Positions 25,675 through 33,233 of a stretch of 47,271 nucleotides of DNA are shown here, in pieces (position 1 is the stretch's first letter; every line of letters starts with the position of its first letter). The notes under the pieces were generated by a model. That model was not told where the DNA came from and did no database searches. It worked only from the letters and a program-made list of their open reading frames with translations. Location: positions 1 through 47,271 of the forward strand of contig WYBS01000014.1 in the NCBI GenBank assembly GCA_011525755.1. Reading direction: 5' to 3'. The DNA comes from Planctomycetaceae bacterium. GTDB lineage: Bacteria; Planctomycetota; PLA2. The translations under genes and the position numbers were made by a program.

Positions 25675-25710
25675 GCGCGCCCCGGAGCCAAGAAGGCCCC
25701 CGGGGCGCGC
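25675..25710 (-). terminator. 11-bp hairpin directly after the tRNA gene
   Basis: GCGCGCCCCGG (25675-25685) and CCGGGGCGCGC (25700-25710) pair perfectly, with a further GCC/GGC pair inside the loop. It begins three bases past the tRNA CCA end and should terminate the tRNA transcript. Confidence 0.65.
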
Positions 25711-25712
25711 GC

Positions 25713-25788
25713 TGGTGGACCTGAGGAGATTCGAACTCCTGACCTCTTCATTGCGAACGAAGCGCTCTCCCAGCTGAGCTACAGGCCC
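25713..25788 (-). tRNA. tRNA-Ala (anticodon CGC), CCA encoded
   Basis: The 76-base gene folds as a normal cloverleaf. The acceptor stem GGGCCTG pairs with CAGGTCC and includes the G3-U70 wobble that marks alanine tRNAs. The D arm is GCTC-AGCTGGGA-GAGC. The anticodon loop TTCGCAA gives CGC, which reads GCG codons. The T arm contains GTTCGAATC. The CCA end is encoded at 25713-25715. GCG is a frequent codon in this GC-rich window, which fits keeping a dedicated tRNA. Confidence 0.96.
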
Positions 25789-25803
25789 GTCTCGAAGCCC
25801 CAC

Positions 25804-25809
25804 AGTATA
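25804..25809 (-). promoter_or_regulatory. -10 box TATACT of the tRNA-Ala gene
   Basis: TATACT on the minus strand lies 15 bases before the tRNA 5' end. About 17 bases further up, TTTCCG is a weak -35 candidate. Confidence 0.55.
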
Positions 25810-25866
25810 GCGGCCGTCCGCCGGTCCGGAAAAAGTGCGCGCGGCGGGGGAGAATAGGTGTTAGGC

Positions 25867-26853
25867 ATGCGCCGCGCGGCCACCCTCCTCCTCGCCTCCC
25901 TCGCCCTCGGACAGGAGGCGGACGGCCCCGCGGAGAGCCGCCTCGACGAGGCCAACCGGAAGGCGGCCTCGGAGGTCCGGCGGACCTTCGCCCGCGAGGG
26001 GAAGCAGCTCACGACGCTCATGAAGGGGCTCCGCAAGGAGGACCTGATCGTCGTCGGGGGGCTCTTCGACTTCGTCCAGGAGGTCCTCACCGCCCACCGG
26101 ATCGAGCATACGGTGATCACCCCCGCGGAACTCGAGCATGTGGCGATCGAGGACCCTTGGCGGAAGGTCTTCCTCCTGAACTGCCACCTGATCGACCGCC
26201 GGTTCCCGGCGTCGGAGCCCGCGCGCCCCCGTGCCTCCGAGGACGAGGCCCAGGCGACGCTCAAGCGAGTGCTCGACGAGGCAGGGCTCAAGGACGACAC
26301 CTCGCCGGGCAAGGCGATCCGCGAGCGCTTCGGCGAGGTGAGGCACTTCGCCGGCAGCGACTACACGGAAAAGGGGCTCGCGCGCCTCGGCGCCGCGATC
26401 CGCGAGGGAGCCTGGGCGATGTCGACGGACTGGGCCGTCCTCGTCTGGGAGAAGGCGCTGCCCGGGACGATCCGCTGGACGGGGCGCACGACCTTCGAGG
26501 AGACGGTCGAGGTGAGGCCCGCGCTCGCGGGCCGGCGCGACCCGCTGCTCGAAGGGGTGTTCCCGGAGCCGAAGGCGCGCTGGTGGATCGAGACCGAGTC
26601 CTATCTCTTCGCGGTCGAGGGGCGGCATCGGATGCTCGTGGACAGCCAGCAGCTCGGCGCGCGCTACGGCGGGAACCGGAACGTCGTCGTCCTCGCCGAG
26701 GCCGGGAAGGGGCGCGTCCTCCATGCGCTCGCGCACGCCTGCCTCGTGCGCGGGACCGAGAAGGACCTCTCCGCCATGCAGCGGCTCCTCGTGAACCTGC
26801 TGCTCGCCAAGTCGCTCGAGAACTGGAAGAGACGGCCGCCGGAGGGGGACTAG
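25867..26853 (+). CDS. Exported protein of unknown function (328 aa)
   Basis: The ATG at 25867 gives MRRAATLLLASLALGQ, a typical short signal peptide. A GTG at 25858 would add three residues. The mature part contains a VVGGLFDFVQEVL strand-helix, HTVITPAELEHV, FLLNCHLIDRRFP and GRVLHALAHACLVRGTEKD. The alternating strands and helices resemble a flavodoxin-like or class I amidotransferase-like fold as found in DUF4159-type or ThuA-like proteins, but no catalytic triad is evident. A degenerate -10 box GAGAAT lies 11 bases before the ATG. Stands alone between the tRNA and a convergent CNNM gene. Confidence 0.7.
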   Translation: MRRAATLLLASLALGQEADGPAESRLDEANRKAASEVRRTFAREGKQLTTLMKGLRKEDLIVVGGLFDFVQEVLTAHRIEHTVITPAELEHVAIEDPWRKVFLLNCHLIDRRFPASEPARPRASEDEAQATLKRVLDEAGLKDDTSPGKAIRERFGEVRHFAGSDYTEKGLARLGAAIREGAWAMSTDWAVLVWEKALPGTIRWTGRTTFEETVEVRPALAGRRDPLLEGVFPEPKARWWIETESYLFAVEGRHRMLVDSQQLGARYGGNRNVVVLAEAGKGRVLHALAHACLVRGTEKDLSAMQRLLVNLLLAKSLENWKRRPPEGD

Positions 26854-26858
26854 GGCGC

Positions 26859-26884
26859 ACTATGCACTATGCATAGTGCATAGT
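26859..26884. terminator. Perfect 26-bp AT-rich palindrome between convergent genes
   Basis: ACTATGCACTATG (26859-26871) is followed at once by its exact reverse complement (26872-26884). Each arm contains a direct repeat (ACTATGC followed by ACTATG). It lies 5 bases after one stop and 58 bases from the other. It may be a bidirectional terminator or a protein-binding site. Its AT content is far above its surroundings. Confidence 0.5.
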
Positions 26885-26942
26885 ACGCTGCGCACCGGCG
26901 GCGCGCGGCTGCAGCGGCGGGCCGGGCGCGACGGCGGGCCGA

Positions 26943-28190
26943 TCACGGGACCGGCGCCGCGGGGGGCTCGACGCGCACCTCCATCACCCGGTTGTCCTCG
27001 ACGATGGCGGCGACGAGCCTCACCTGGGCCTCGGTGATCACGTCGTCCTTCCTGGGCACGCGGCCGAGGCTCTCGGCGAAGAAACCGCCGAGCGTCCGGG
27101 CCTCCTCGGCCGGCAGGTCGAGCCTGAGCCGCTCGTTCACCGCCCGCACGCTGACGTCGCCGCGCACGGCCCACGCGCCGCCCGGAAGCTCGCGGAACGG
27201 AGGGACCTCCTCCACGTCGTGCTCGTCGCGGATCTCCCCCACCAGCTCCTCGAGCACGTCCTCGAGCGTGACGATGCCCTCCGTCCCGCCGTACTCGTCC
27301 TTGACCATCGCCAGGTGGACGCCGCTGCGTCGCATCTGCGCGAGGAGCTTCCAGAGAGGGAGCGTCGCCGGGACCCGCAGCGCCTCCCGCACGGCACGGC
27401 GCGCCGTCCAGCCCTCCTGCTCCTTGGGGCCGAGCCGCAGGAGGTCCTTGGCCGCGAGATAGCCGAGCTCCGCGTCGAGCGATCCGTCCGTGACCACGAG
27501 GCGCGAGTAGTGCTCCTTCCGGAAGACCTCGAGGCACTCGGCGTACGTCGCGTTGGCGCCCACCCCCACCACGTCCACGCGAGGGACGAGGATGTCCCCC
27601 GCGGTCTTCCACTCGAGCGAGAGGCCCCCCTCGAGAACCCGGCCCAACGTGCGGTCGAGCATGCCGGCGCGCACGCCCTCGGCCACGGCGGCGCGCACCT
27701 CGGCGAGCCCGATCTCCCGCCGGCCGCGCAGGATCGTGCTCAGCGGCCGCGTGAGCGCCTCGAGGGGCCACACGGCGGGCGCCAGGACGCGCAGGACAAG
27801 GGCGAGGGGCCTCGACGTGAAGGTCGCGAACCGGATGGGCCGTGCCGCGGCCATCGTCTTGGGCAGGAACTCGCCGAACAGCACGAGGACGGGCGTGCTC
27901 ACGAGCGTCGCGACGGCAGCCCCGGCGCTCTGGCTGCCGTACATCTCCGTGAAGTACGCCCCCATGACGACGGCGCCGAGGATGTTCACGATGTTGTTGC
28001 CGACGAGGATGCCGGCGAGAAGGCGCCGGGGGTCCTCGACGAGGGCGAGGATGCGGCGCGCGGCGACATCACCCTCGCCGGCAAGGTGGCGCAGCCGGAG
28101 GCGGTTGGCCCCGATGAGCGCGGTCTCGGACCCGGAGAAGAAGGCGCTTATGACGAGGCAGGCGAGAAAGATCGCGATTTCCGGCGGCAT
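26943..28190 (-). CDS. CNNM/CorC family membrane protein (DUF21, CBS pair, CorC_HlyC; 415 aa)
   Basis: This family is linked to magnesium or cobalt efflux. The DUF21 membrane domain covers about 1-180, with FSGSETALIGANR (18-30), LVGNNIVNI and FGEFLPKT (105-112). Two CBS-type motifs span about 195-315, including LVPRVDVVGV and HLAMVKDEYGGTEGIVTLED. The C-terminal 85 residues match the CorC_HlyC domain (ELPGGAWAVRGDVSVRAVNERL). The start ATG at 28190 has a degenerate -10 box CACAAT 6 bases upstream. The longer frame to 28349 overlaps the PilZ gene and is not used. Some family members are mislabelled as hemolysins. Confidence 0.92.
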   Translation of the reverse strand: MPPEIAIFLACLVISAFFSGSETALIGANRLRLRHLAGEGDVAARRILALVEDPRRLLAGILVGNNIVNILGAVVMGAYFTEMYGSQSAGAAVATLVSTPVLVLFGEFLPKTMAAARPIRFATFTSRPLALVLRVLAPAVWPLEALTRPLSTILRGRREIGLAEVRAAVAEGVRAGMLDRTLGRVLEGGLSLEWKTAGDILVPRVDVVGVGANATYAECLEVFRKEHYSRLVVTDGSLDAELGYLAAKDLLRLGPKEQEGWTARRAVREALRVPATLPLWKLLAQMRRSGVHLAMVKDEYGGTEGIVTLEDVLEELVGEIRDEHDVEEVPPFRELPGGAWAVRGDVSVRAVNERLRLDLPAEEARTLGGFFAESLGRVPRKDDVITEAQVRLVAAIVEDNRVMEVRVEPPAAPVP

Positions 28191-28261
28191 GGGGCCATTG
28201 TGCGGCCGGAGCGCCCTCGCGGCGAAGGGATTTCGAGGGGGTGCGGGGGGCCGGGGTCCGG

Positions 28262-28636
28262 CTATTCCGCGCGCGCCGTGTGCGCGCCGAGCAGCTTCGC
28301 GAGCTTGTCCTTGTACCGGTCGGACTTCCCGAGCCAGTCGAACCGGCACGCGATCTCGGTGCCGGCGGGGTCCTCCCGCACGCGCAGCACCTCGCCGAGG
28401 AAGTAGAGCGGCTCCTCGTAGCCCGGGACGGTGATCTCGACCGCGAGGTGGTCGCCCACCTGCGCGTGGGTATCGGGGCTCACGAAGCAGATGCCGCCGA
28501 GGCTCACGTCGTTCGTGAAGCCCGGCACCTCGCGCCCCTGGCCGCCGCAGATCCCGAAGCGGACCTTGTACGAGGCGCTCAGGCGAGGGTAGTCACGCCG
28601 GTCGAGAGCCGGCTCGGTTTCCTTCGGCGACCCCAC
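28262..28636 (-). CDS. PilZ domain cyclic di-GMP receptor (124 aa)
   Basis: PilZ domains bind cyclic di-GMP and change shape or partner. Both ligand motifs are intact: RxxxR at Arg14-Arg18 (RDYPR) and DxSxxG at Asp43-Gly48 (DVSLGG). Strands VRFGI, LAVEITVPG and VLRVRED form the barrel, and a C-terminal helix (YKDKLAKLLGAH) closes it. The GTG at 28636 is the first sensible start that does not enter the divergent peptidase gene; AAGGGAAG lies before it. The frame stays open to 28744 but would overlap that gene. It gives the window a receptor to match its GGDEF and HD-GYP enzymes. Confidence 0.88.
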   Translation of the reverse strand: MGSPKETEPALDRRDYPRLSASYKVRFGICGGQGREVPGFTNDVSLGGICFVSPDTHAQVGDHLAVEITVPGYEEPLYFLGEVLRVREDPAGTEIACRFDWLGKSDRYKDKLAKLLGAHTARAE

Positions 28637-28666
28637 GCTTCCCTTATCGGCTGAATCCGCGCCCGG

Positions 28667-28672
28667 TAGAAT
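28667..28672 (+). promoter_or_regulatory. -10 box TAGAAT, 7 bases before GTG
   Basis: This perfect box supports the GTG at 28680 as the start of the metallopeptidase gene and predicts a leaderless transcript. Confidence 0.6.
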
Positions 28673-28679
28673 CCCTTCG

Positions 28680-31430
28680 GTGCTTCCGGCGCTTCTTGCC
28701 CTGATCCTCCTGCCGGAGGCCTCCCCCGAGGAGGCGGAAGCCAAGGCGTCCCAGGCACTTACGGACGGCGACCTGGCCGGGGCCCTCGACGCCTACGAGG
28801 AGGCGATCCGGCTCGCGACGGACACGCCGAATAAGCTCCGGTTGCGCGACCGGTACATCGCGGCGGGTTGGGCCGAGCCGCGCCCCCTGAACCCGGCCGA
28901 GGAGACCCAGGTCGCCGTCTACGTCCGCGAGGAGAAGATCCGCGTCTTCGGCGCGGCCGCGGACCGTTTCGAGGGCGAGGACCGGATCCAGGCGGCGATC
29001 CTCCTCCGGACCGTGCTCGCGGACCTCCTCGGCGGCGAGTCCACGGACCGCGGGAAGGCGGAGATCGCAAAGGCGCGTGCGCTCGTCCGGAGGCTGACCG
29101 AGGGCCCGACCGCGGAGGACATCGAGCAGGTCGAGAAGATCCAGCGCGCCCACAAGAGCGGCGAGGGGCTCCTCAAGGCGGCGGCGAAGCTCCTCGAGGA
29201 GCGGCGCTACCGCGCGGTCGTGCGCCTCTGCCAGGAGATGATGTTCGGGAGCTTCGACCAGGGGATCCAGAACCGCGCGCTCGCGCTCCGGAAGGAGGCC
29301 GAGGACACGGCGTCGGCCGACCTCCCCGCCGCCGACAAGGAGGCGGTCCGGAAGGTGCTCGAGGACGAGCGGTTCGAGCGGCTCGACGTCGCGCGGTCCC
29401 GCCACTTCCTCTTCCTCGGGCCGCAGGAGTTCGTGACGTCGATCCCGCCGGCCGAGCGCACGCTCCTCGACCTCGCCTACATCTTCCAGTCCGACCTCGC
29501 GGCGCAGCCGCTCACGCACGACGGGGTCCGGATCTGCGTCTACTACCAGGAGACGTTCGACTTCGGCGGCGGGCTCGCCGGCGGGAAGCTGATCCGGATC
29601 GGCAACCGCGCCATCGGCCGCCCCGTCGCGGGCATGCTCCACTACCACGAGCTCGGCCACTGCATCTTCGGCCGCGGCTGGCTGCACGACGGGTTCACCG
29701 AGGGGCTCGCGGACTTCGCCGCGGGCCTCTCGCTCGATCTCCTCGGCGACACGGCGAACGCACAGCGGTTCATCAACGACGCGCGGGACCAGTTCGTCCG
29801 CTTCTACCTCGGCCGGGACGTCCGCTACTTCGACATCCAGCCCTACCGCCCGTCGGCCGGCTTCCTCTTCAGCTTCCTGCCGCCCGGCGACGCGCCGTTC
29901 GACTGGGCCCCCTACCGGCGCGTCTTCCACCGCATGCGCGACGCGCAGTTCGGCTCGTGGCCGGAGCAGGAGCACCAGCTCATGCGGTACTTCGGCTACC
30001 TCCTCGCCGGCGAGTACGGCAAGGACGCGCTCGAGCAGCTCGGCGAGTGGGGCTGGCCGGTGTCGCGCGGCGACTTCGCGCGCGTGCCCGGCGAGGCGGA
30101 CGGGCTCCTCTCCGACGCGAAGCGGGCGGACTTCCTCGTCGACCGCGACGCGGCGCAGGCGGAGGAGATGGCGCGGGGCGTGCTCGACGCGGGCGCGACC
30201 GGCGCCGTCGCCGCGCGGGCGCGGTTCGTGCTGCTCCGCCTCGCCGTGCTCCGGGGCGACGACGCCGAGGCGGAGACGCGGCGCAAGGATCTCGGGATCG
30301 TCGACTCCTTCCTCCTGCTCGGCCCCTACCACGCGCGGGGCCGGACGGCGCACGTGGTCTTTCCCCCGGAGATCCGCGTGGATCCGTCGAGACCCCTGAC
30401 GGTCGGCTCCGAGACGGCCTCGTGGAAGCCGGGGAAGGTCGAGGCGACCGGCTACGTGAACCTCCGCGACCAGGGCTTCGCCTACCCGGAGAACGCGTGC
30501 GCCTTCGCGCTCGCCTACCTGCACGCCGACGCTGCGACGCCGGTCCGCGTCTGGACCGGCAGCGACGACGGCCACACGCTCTACCTGAACGGCGAGCTGC
30601 TCGAGAAACGCGCGACGAGCCGCGGGTTCCGCTTCGACGACGACTTCGCGGACGGGCAGCTCCGCGCCGGCTGGAACCGGCTCCTCCTCAAGGTGCACAA
30701 CGGGAACGGCGCATGGGGATTCCTCGCGCGCGTCACCGACCGGGACGGGAGGGCGATCCCGGGGCTCCGCGTGACCGCCGAGGACAAGGAGGCGTCCGTC
30801 GCGGGACTCGCGGCGCCGAAGACGAAGCCGGTCCCGATCGTCGCGGACGATTTCAAGGGGCTCACCCCGGCGCGCTGGCGCACGACGGTCGGGAGCTTCG
30901 ACACGCAGAACGGGATGCTCCGCCCGCGCGGCACCGCGAAGACGGGCCTGTGGGAGAGGTTCCGCGTCGACCCGGACCATCCGAAGGACGGCCCGGCGAA
31001 CATCGCCTGGCTGATCGACCCCGAGCTCCCGCGCGCCGACTCGTTCGACCTCGATCTCGTCGTCGCGGCGCCGGGCAAGGACGCGCTCCCGGCGAAGTTC
31101 GGGCTCTCGATCGACGGCGAGAACGAGAACGACGCGCAGTCGGGGCACACGTTCGTGATCGACGTGGACGACAGGAAGCTCCGCTGCCACTGGTACCGCT
31201 ACGACCAGCTGCTCTACCTGCAGCCCGGCGCGGAGGTGAAGCCCGCGGAGGAGTACCGGGTGCGGCTGCGCCGCGTCGGGCGCAAGTGGTGGCTCTCCGT
31301 GAACGACGTCCCGCTCTTCGACGAGGTGGACGCGCCGCGGCTGCCGGCGTCGGGGTTCGGCATCCTCGCATGGGGCGCGGCGCCCTCCTTCGCGTCGTAT
31401 CGGCTCGCCCGCCTCGACCTGTCGCGGTAG
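28680..31430 (+). CDS. Large exported HExxH metallopeptidase-like protein (916 aa)
   Basis: The N-terminus MLPALLALILLPEA is signal-like. Residues 20-230 are helical and TPR-like (DLAGALDAYEEAI, YRAVVRLCQEM). A zinc-peptidase core follows: HYHELGHC with His323, Glu324 and His327, and 14 residues later FTEGLADF with Glu341 as likely third ligand, a gluzincin layout. Residues about 545-690 include a sugar-binding-like or PA14-like sandwich (WTGSDDGHTLYLNGELLE, GWNRLLLKVHNGNGAWGF). About 720-916 look like a concanavalin-type domain (FKGLTPARWRTTVG, LSIDGENEND, WWLSVNDVPLF). Export is expected. Substrate unknown; possibly a surface or extracellular glycoprotein. Confidence 0.8.
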   Translation: MLPALLALILLPEASPEEAEAKASQALTDGDLAGALDAYEEAIRLATDTPNKLRLRDRYIAAGWAEPRPLNPAEETQVAVYVREEKIRVFGAAADRFEGEDRIQAAILLRTVLADLLGGESTDRGKAEIAKARALVRRLTEGPTAEDIEQVEKIQRAHKSGEGLLKAAAKLLEERRYRAVVRLCQEMMFGSFDQGIQNRALALRKEAEDTASADLPAADKEAVRKVLEDERFERLDVARSRHFLFLGPQEFVTSIPPAERTLLDLAYIFQSDLAAQPLTHDGVRICVYYQETFDFGGGLAGGKLIRIGNRAIGRPVAGMLHYHELGHCIFGRGWLHDGFTEGLADFAAGLSLDLLGDTANAQRFINDARDQFVRFYLGRDVRYFDIQPYRPSAGFLFSFLPPGDAPFDWAPYRRVFHRMRDAQFGSWPEQEHQLMRYFGYLLAGEYGKDALEQLGEWGWPVSRGDFARVPGEADGLLSDAKRADFLVDRDAAQAEEMARGVLDAGATGAVAARARFVLLRLAVLRGDDAEAETRRKDLGIVDSFLLLGPYHARGRTAHVVFPPEIRVDPSRPLTVGSETASWKPGKVEATGYVNLRDQGFAYPENACAFALAYLHADAATPVRVWTGSDDGHTLYLNGELLEKRATSRGFRFDDDFADGQLRAGWNRLLLKVHNGNGAWGFLARVTDRDGRAIPGLRVTAEDKEASVAGLAAPKTKPVPIVADDFKGLTPARWRTTVGSFDTQNGMLRPRGTAKTGLWERFRVDPDHPKDGPANIAWLIDPELPRADSFDLDLVVAAPGKDALPAKFGLSIDGENENDAQSGHTFVIDVDDRKLRCHWYRYDQLLYLQPGAEVKPAEEYRVRLRRVGRKWWLSVNDVPLFDEVDAPRLPASGFGILAWGAAPSFASYRLARLDLSR

Positions 31431-31447
31431 GGCGGGGCGCAGGGGGT

Positions 31448-31480
31448 CCGGGGGCGCGGCGCGGCGCTCCGGCCCCCCGG
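31448..31480 (+). terminator. GC hairpin after the metallopeptidase gene
   Basis: CCGGGGG (31448-31454) and CCCCCGG (31474-31480) can pair across a GC-rich loop, 17 bases after the stop. No T tract. Confidence 0.4.
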
Positions 31481-31536
31481 CCCCCCCCGATTCAAGGCGC
31501 GAGAGGCCGCCGGTCGATAGGAAGCCGGAGGATTCC

Positions 31537-33195
31537 TTGCGGAGGGCTACGCTCCTTCTCGCCCTCGGGCTTTTCGCATGCGGCGACCCCGGGCTCCGGG
31601 ACCGGTCGCTCATGGCCAAGGTCTCCGACGACCGGGGCGGGTATCTCCGCCCCCGGCTCGCCGGCGCCAGGCGGACGGGCCCCGCCCAGACCTCCGTCAT
31701 CGGCCTCGCGCCGGACCAGCTCGCGCAGTACTACCCGGACGACCCGGAGCTCATCGTGCGCTTCAGGGATGTCGACTCCGTCGGCCGCGAGGCGGCGGCG
31801 GAGCTCGAGCGGATCCGGAAGGCGCTCCCCGGGCTCGCGCTGCCGCCGGGATCGCCCGCGGACCTCCTGCGCCGTGCGCTGCAGCTTCCCGACGCGGTGC
31901 TCATCGATCCGGTGCGCCCGTTCGCGCTCGTGCGCACGGGTGCCGGCTGGGCGGCGATCCTCCCGACGCAGAGCAACGAGAAGGCGCCCGCCCGCCTGCG
32001 CCAGCTCGACGCCGTGTACTGCATCGCGGGCAGCCCCGCGGTCGTGCAGTCCTACCGCGCGGGCTTCCGGAAGGGCTTCTACCTGCCCGGCGACGTGAGC
32101 GTCATCGCGACGCCGGATGCGTTCCGGAACCTCGGGCCCTCGCTCGCCGCGGCCCTCTCCCCGTTGGGCGTCAAGGCCGCGGCGCTCGACGGCGCCGTCT
32201 TCCCCTGCCCGCCGGACATCGAGCGGATCGACCTCGCGGTGCGGCTCCAGGACGGCCTCCTGCGGGTCGACCTGCGCGCGGCGCCGGACCGGGACAGCCC
32301 GACCGCCGCCTACCTCGACCGGCTGCGGCCGCGGCCCTCCGGCTCGGTGCGCTGGCTCCCCTCGCGCGGGACGGCGTACGTCGAGTGCGTGAGCCCGCCG
32401 CTCGAGTGGGAAGCGCTCCTTGGAGCGCTCCTCCGCGGCGACGTGCCGCCCTCGGGCGCCGGCGAGGAGCGGCTGCTCTTCTCCATCCGCCGCCTCCTCG
32501 CCGCGCTCGGCCGCGACGCCTCGCTCGTCCTGCACTTCGCGCCCCGCGCGGCCGGCAGCATCCTGCTCGTCGGGGAGACCGACGATCCGGCCGCGACCGA
32601 GGCTTTCCTCGACTCCGCGGACCTGCAGGCGCTCCTCGCGCGCGCGGCGGGCCCGGACGGGACGCTCGCGTGGCAGCCGAACGCGTTCGAGTTCAAGGGC
32701 GTGAACGTCGGGATGATCCAGGGCAACCTGAGCCACACGAGCCTCCTCGACTGGCGCCGCAGCGGCAACGTGCTGCTCTCCACGTTCGCCGTCCTCTCGA
32801 GCGGCCCGGTCGTCGCCTACGTCGCGATCGTCGGCGACAAGGTGTGCGTCGCCGTCGGCCCCAAGTCCCGGGCGGACATGGAGCTGCTCGTCGAGCACGT
32901 GCAGCGCGGCGCTCCCGTGGACAACGAGCACGTGACCGAGGTCACGACGCTCTTCCCGCAGCGCCTCGCGGCGGCCTCCGGCGACCTCGGCGCGATCTTC
33001 GACCGCTGCGTCGAGGCGGCGCCCTACTGGCGCGAGGGCTGGGCGGGGCTGCGGACCGCGGCGCTCCGCTCCCCCATCCCGGGCTCCGCCGCCGTGACGG
33101 TCGAGGGCGGCGCCCTGCGCGTCGCGGTGAACCTCCGCCCCGCGCTGCTCGCGGACGCGCTCGCACGCCTGCGCCGCCACCTCGGGACGAAGTAG
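31537..33195 (+). CDS. Lipoprotein, DUF3352-like (552 aa)
   Basis: The TTG at 31537 has an excellent GGAGGA ribosome-binding site 5 bases upstream and gives MRRATLLLALGLFACGD. The lipobox cysteine is Cys15. The mature protein has two halves of repeated strand-helix units with DVDSVGREAAAELERI, SVRWLPSRGTAYVEC and NVLLSTFAVLSSGPVVAYVAIVGD. The WLP/YLP block is shared with the proteins at 13863 and 33234, which suggests a paralog family. No catalytic motif is visible. It is likely attached to a membrane facing the periplasm. The next gene, 38 bases downstream, encodes its paralog with its own -10 box. Confidence 0.78.
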   Translation: MRRATLLLALGLFACGDPGLRDRSLMAKVSDDRGGYLRPRLAGARRTGPAQTSVIGLAPDQLAQYYPDDPELIVRFRDVDSVGREAAAELERIRKALPGLALPPGSPADLLRRALQLPDAVLIDPVRPFALVRTGAGWAAILPTQSNEKAPARLRQLDAVYCIAGSPAVVQSYRAGFRKGFYLPGDVSVIATPDAFRNLGPSLAAALSPLGVKAAALDGAVFPCPPDIERIDLAVRLQDGLLRVDLRAAPDRDSPTAAYLDRLRPRPSGSVRWLPSRGTAYVECVSPPLEWEALLGALLRGDVPPSGAGEERLLFSIRRLLAALGRDASLVLHFAPRAAGSILLVGETDDPAATEAFLDSADLQALLARAAGPDGTLAWQPNAFEFKGVNVGMIQGNLSHTSLLDWRRSGNVLLSTFAVLSSGPVVAYVAIVGDKVCVAVGPKSRADMELLVEHVQRGAPVDNEHVTEVTTLFPQRLAAASGDLGAIFDRCVEAAPYWREGWAGLRTAALRSPIPGSAAVTVEGGALRVAVNLRPALLADALARLRRHLGTK

Positions 33196-33216
33196 CCCAC
33201 CGCGCGCGCCCGGGGT

Positions 33217-33225
33217 TGCTATCCT
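33217..33225 (+). promoter_or_regulatory. Extended -10 box TGCTATCCT, 8 bases before ATG
   Basis: TGC plus TATCCT (33220-33225) ends 8 bases before the ATG at 33234. It gives this lipoprotein gene its own leaderless-type promoter. Confidence 0.6.
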
Positions 33226-33233
33226 GCTGCCCC

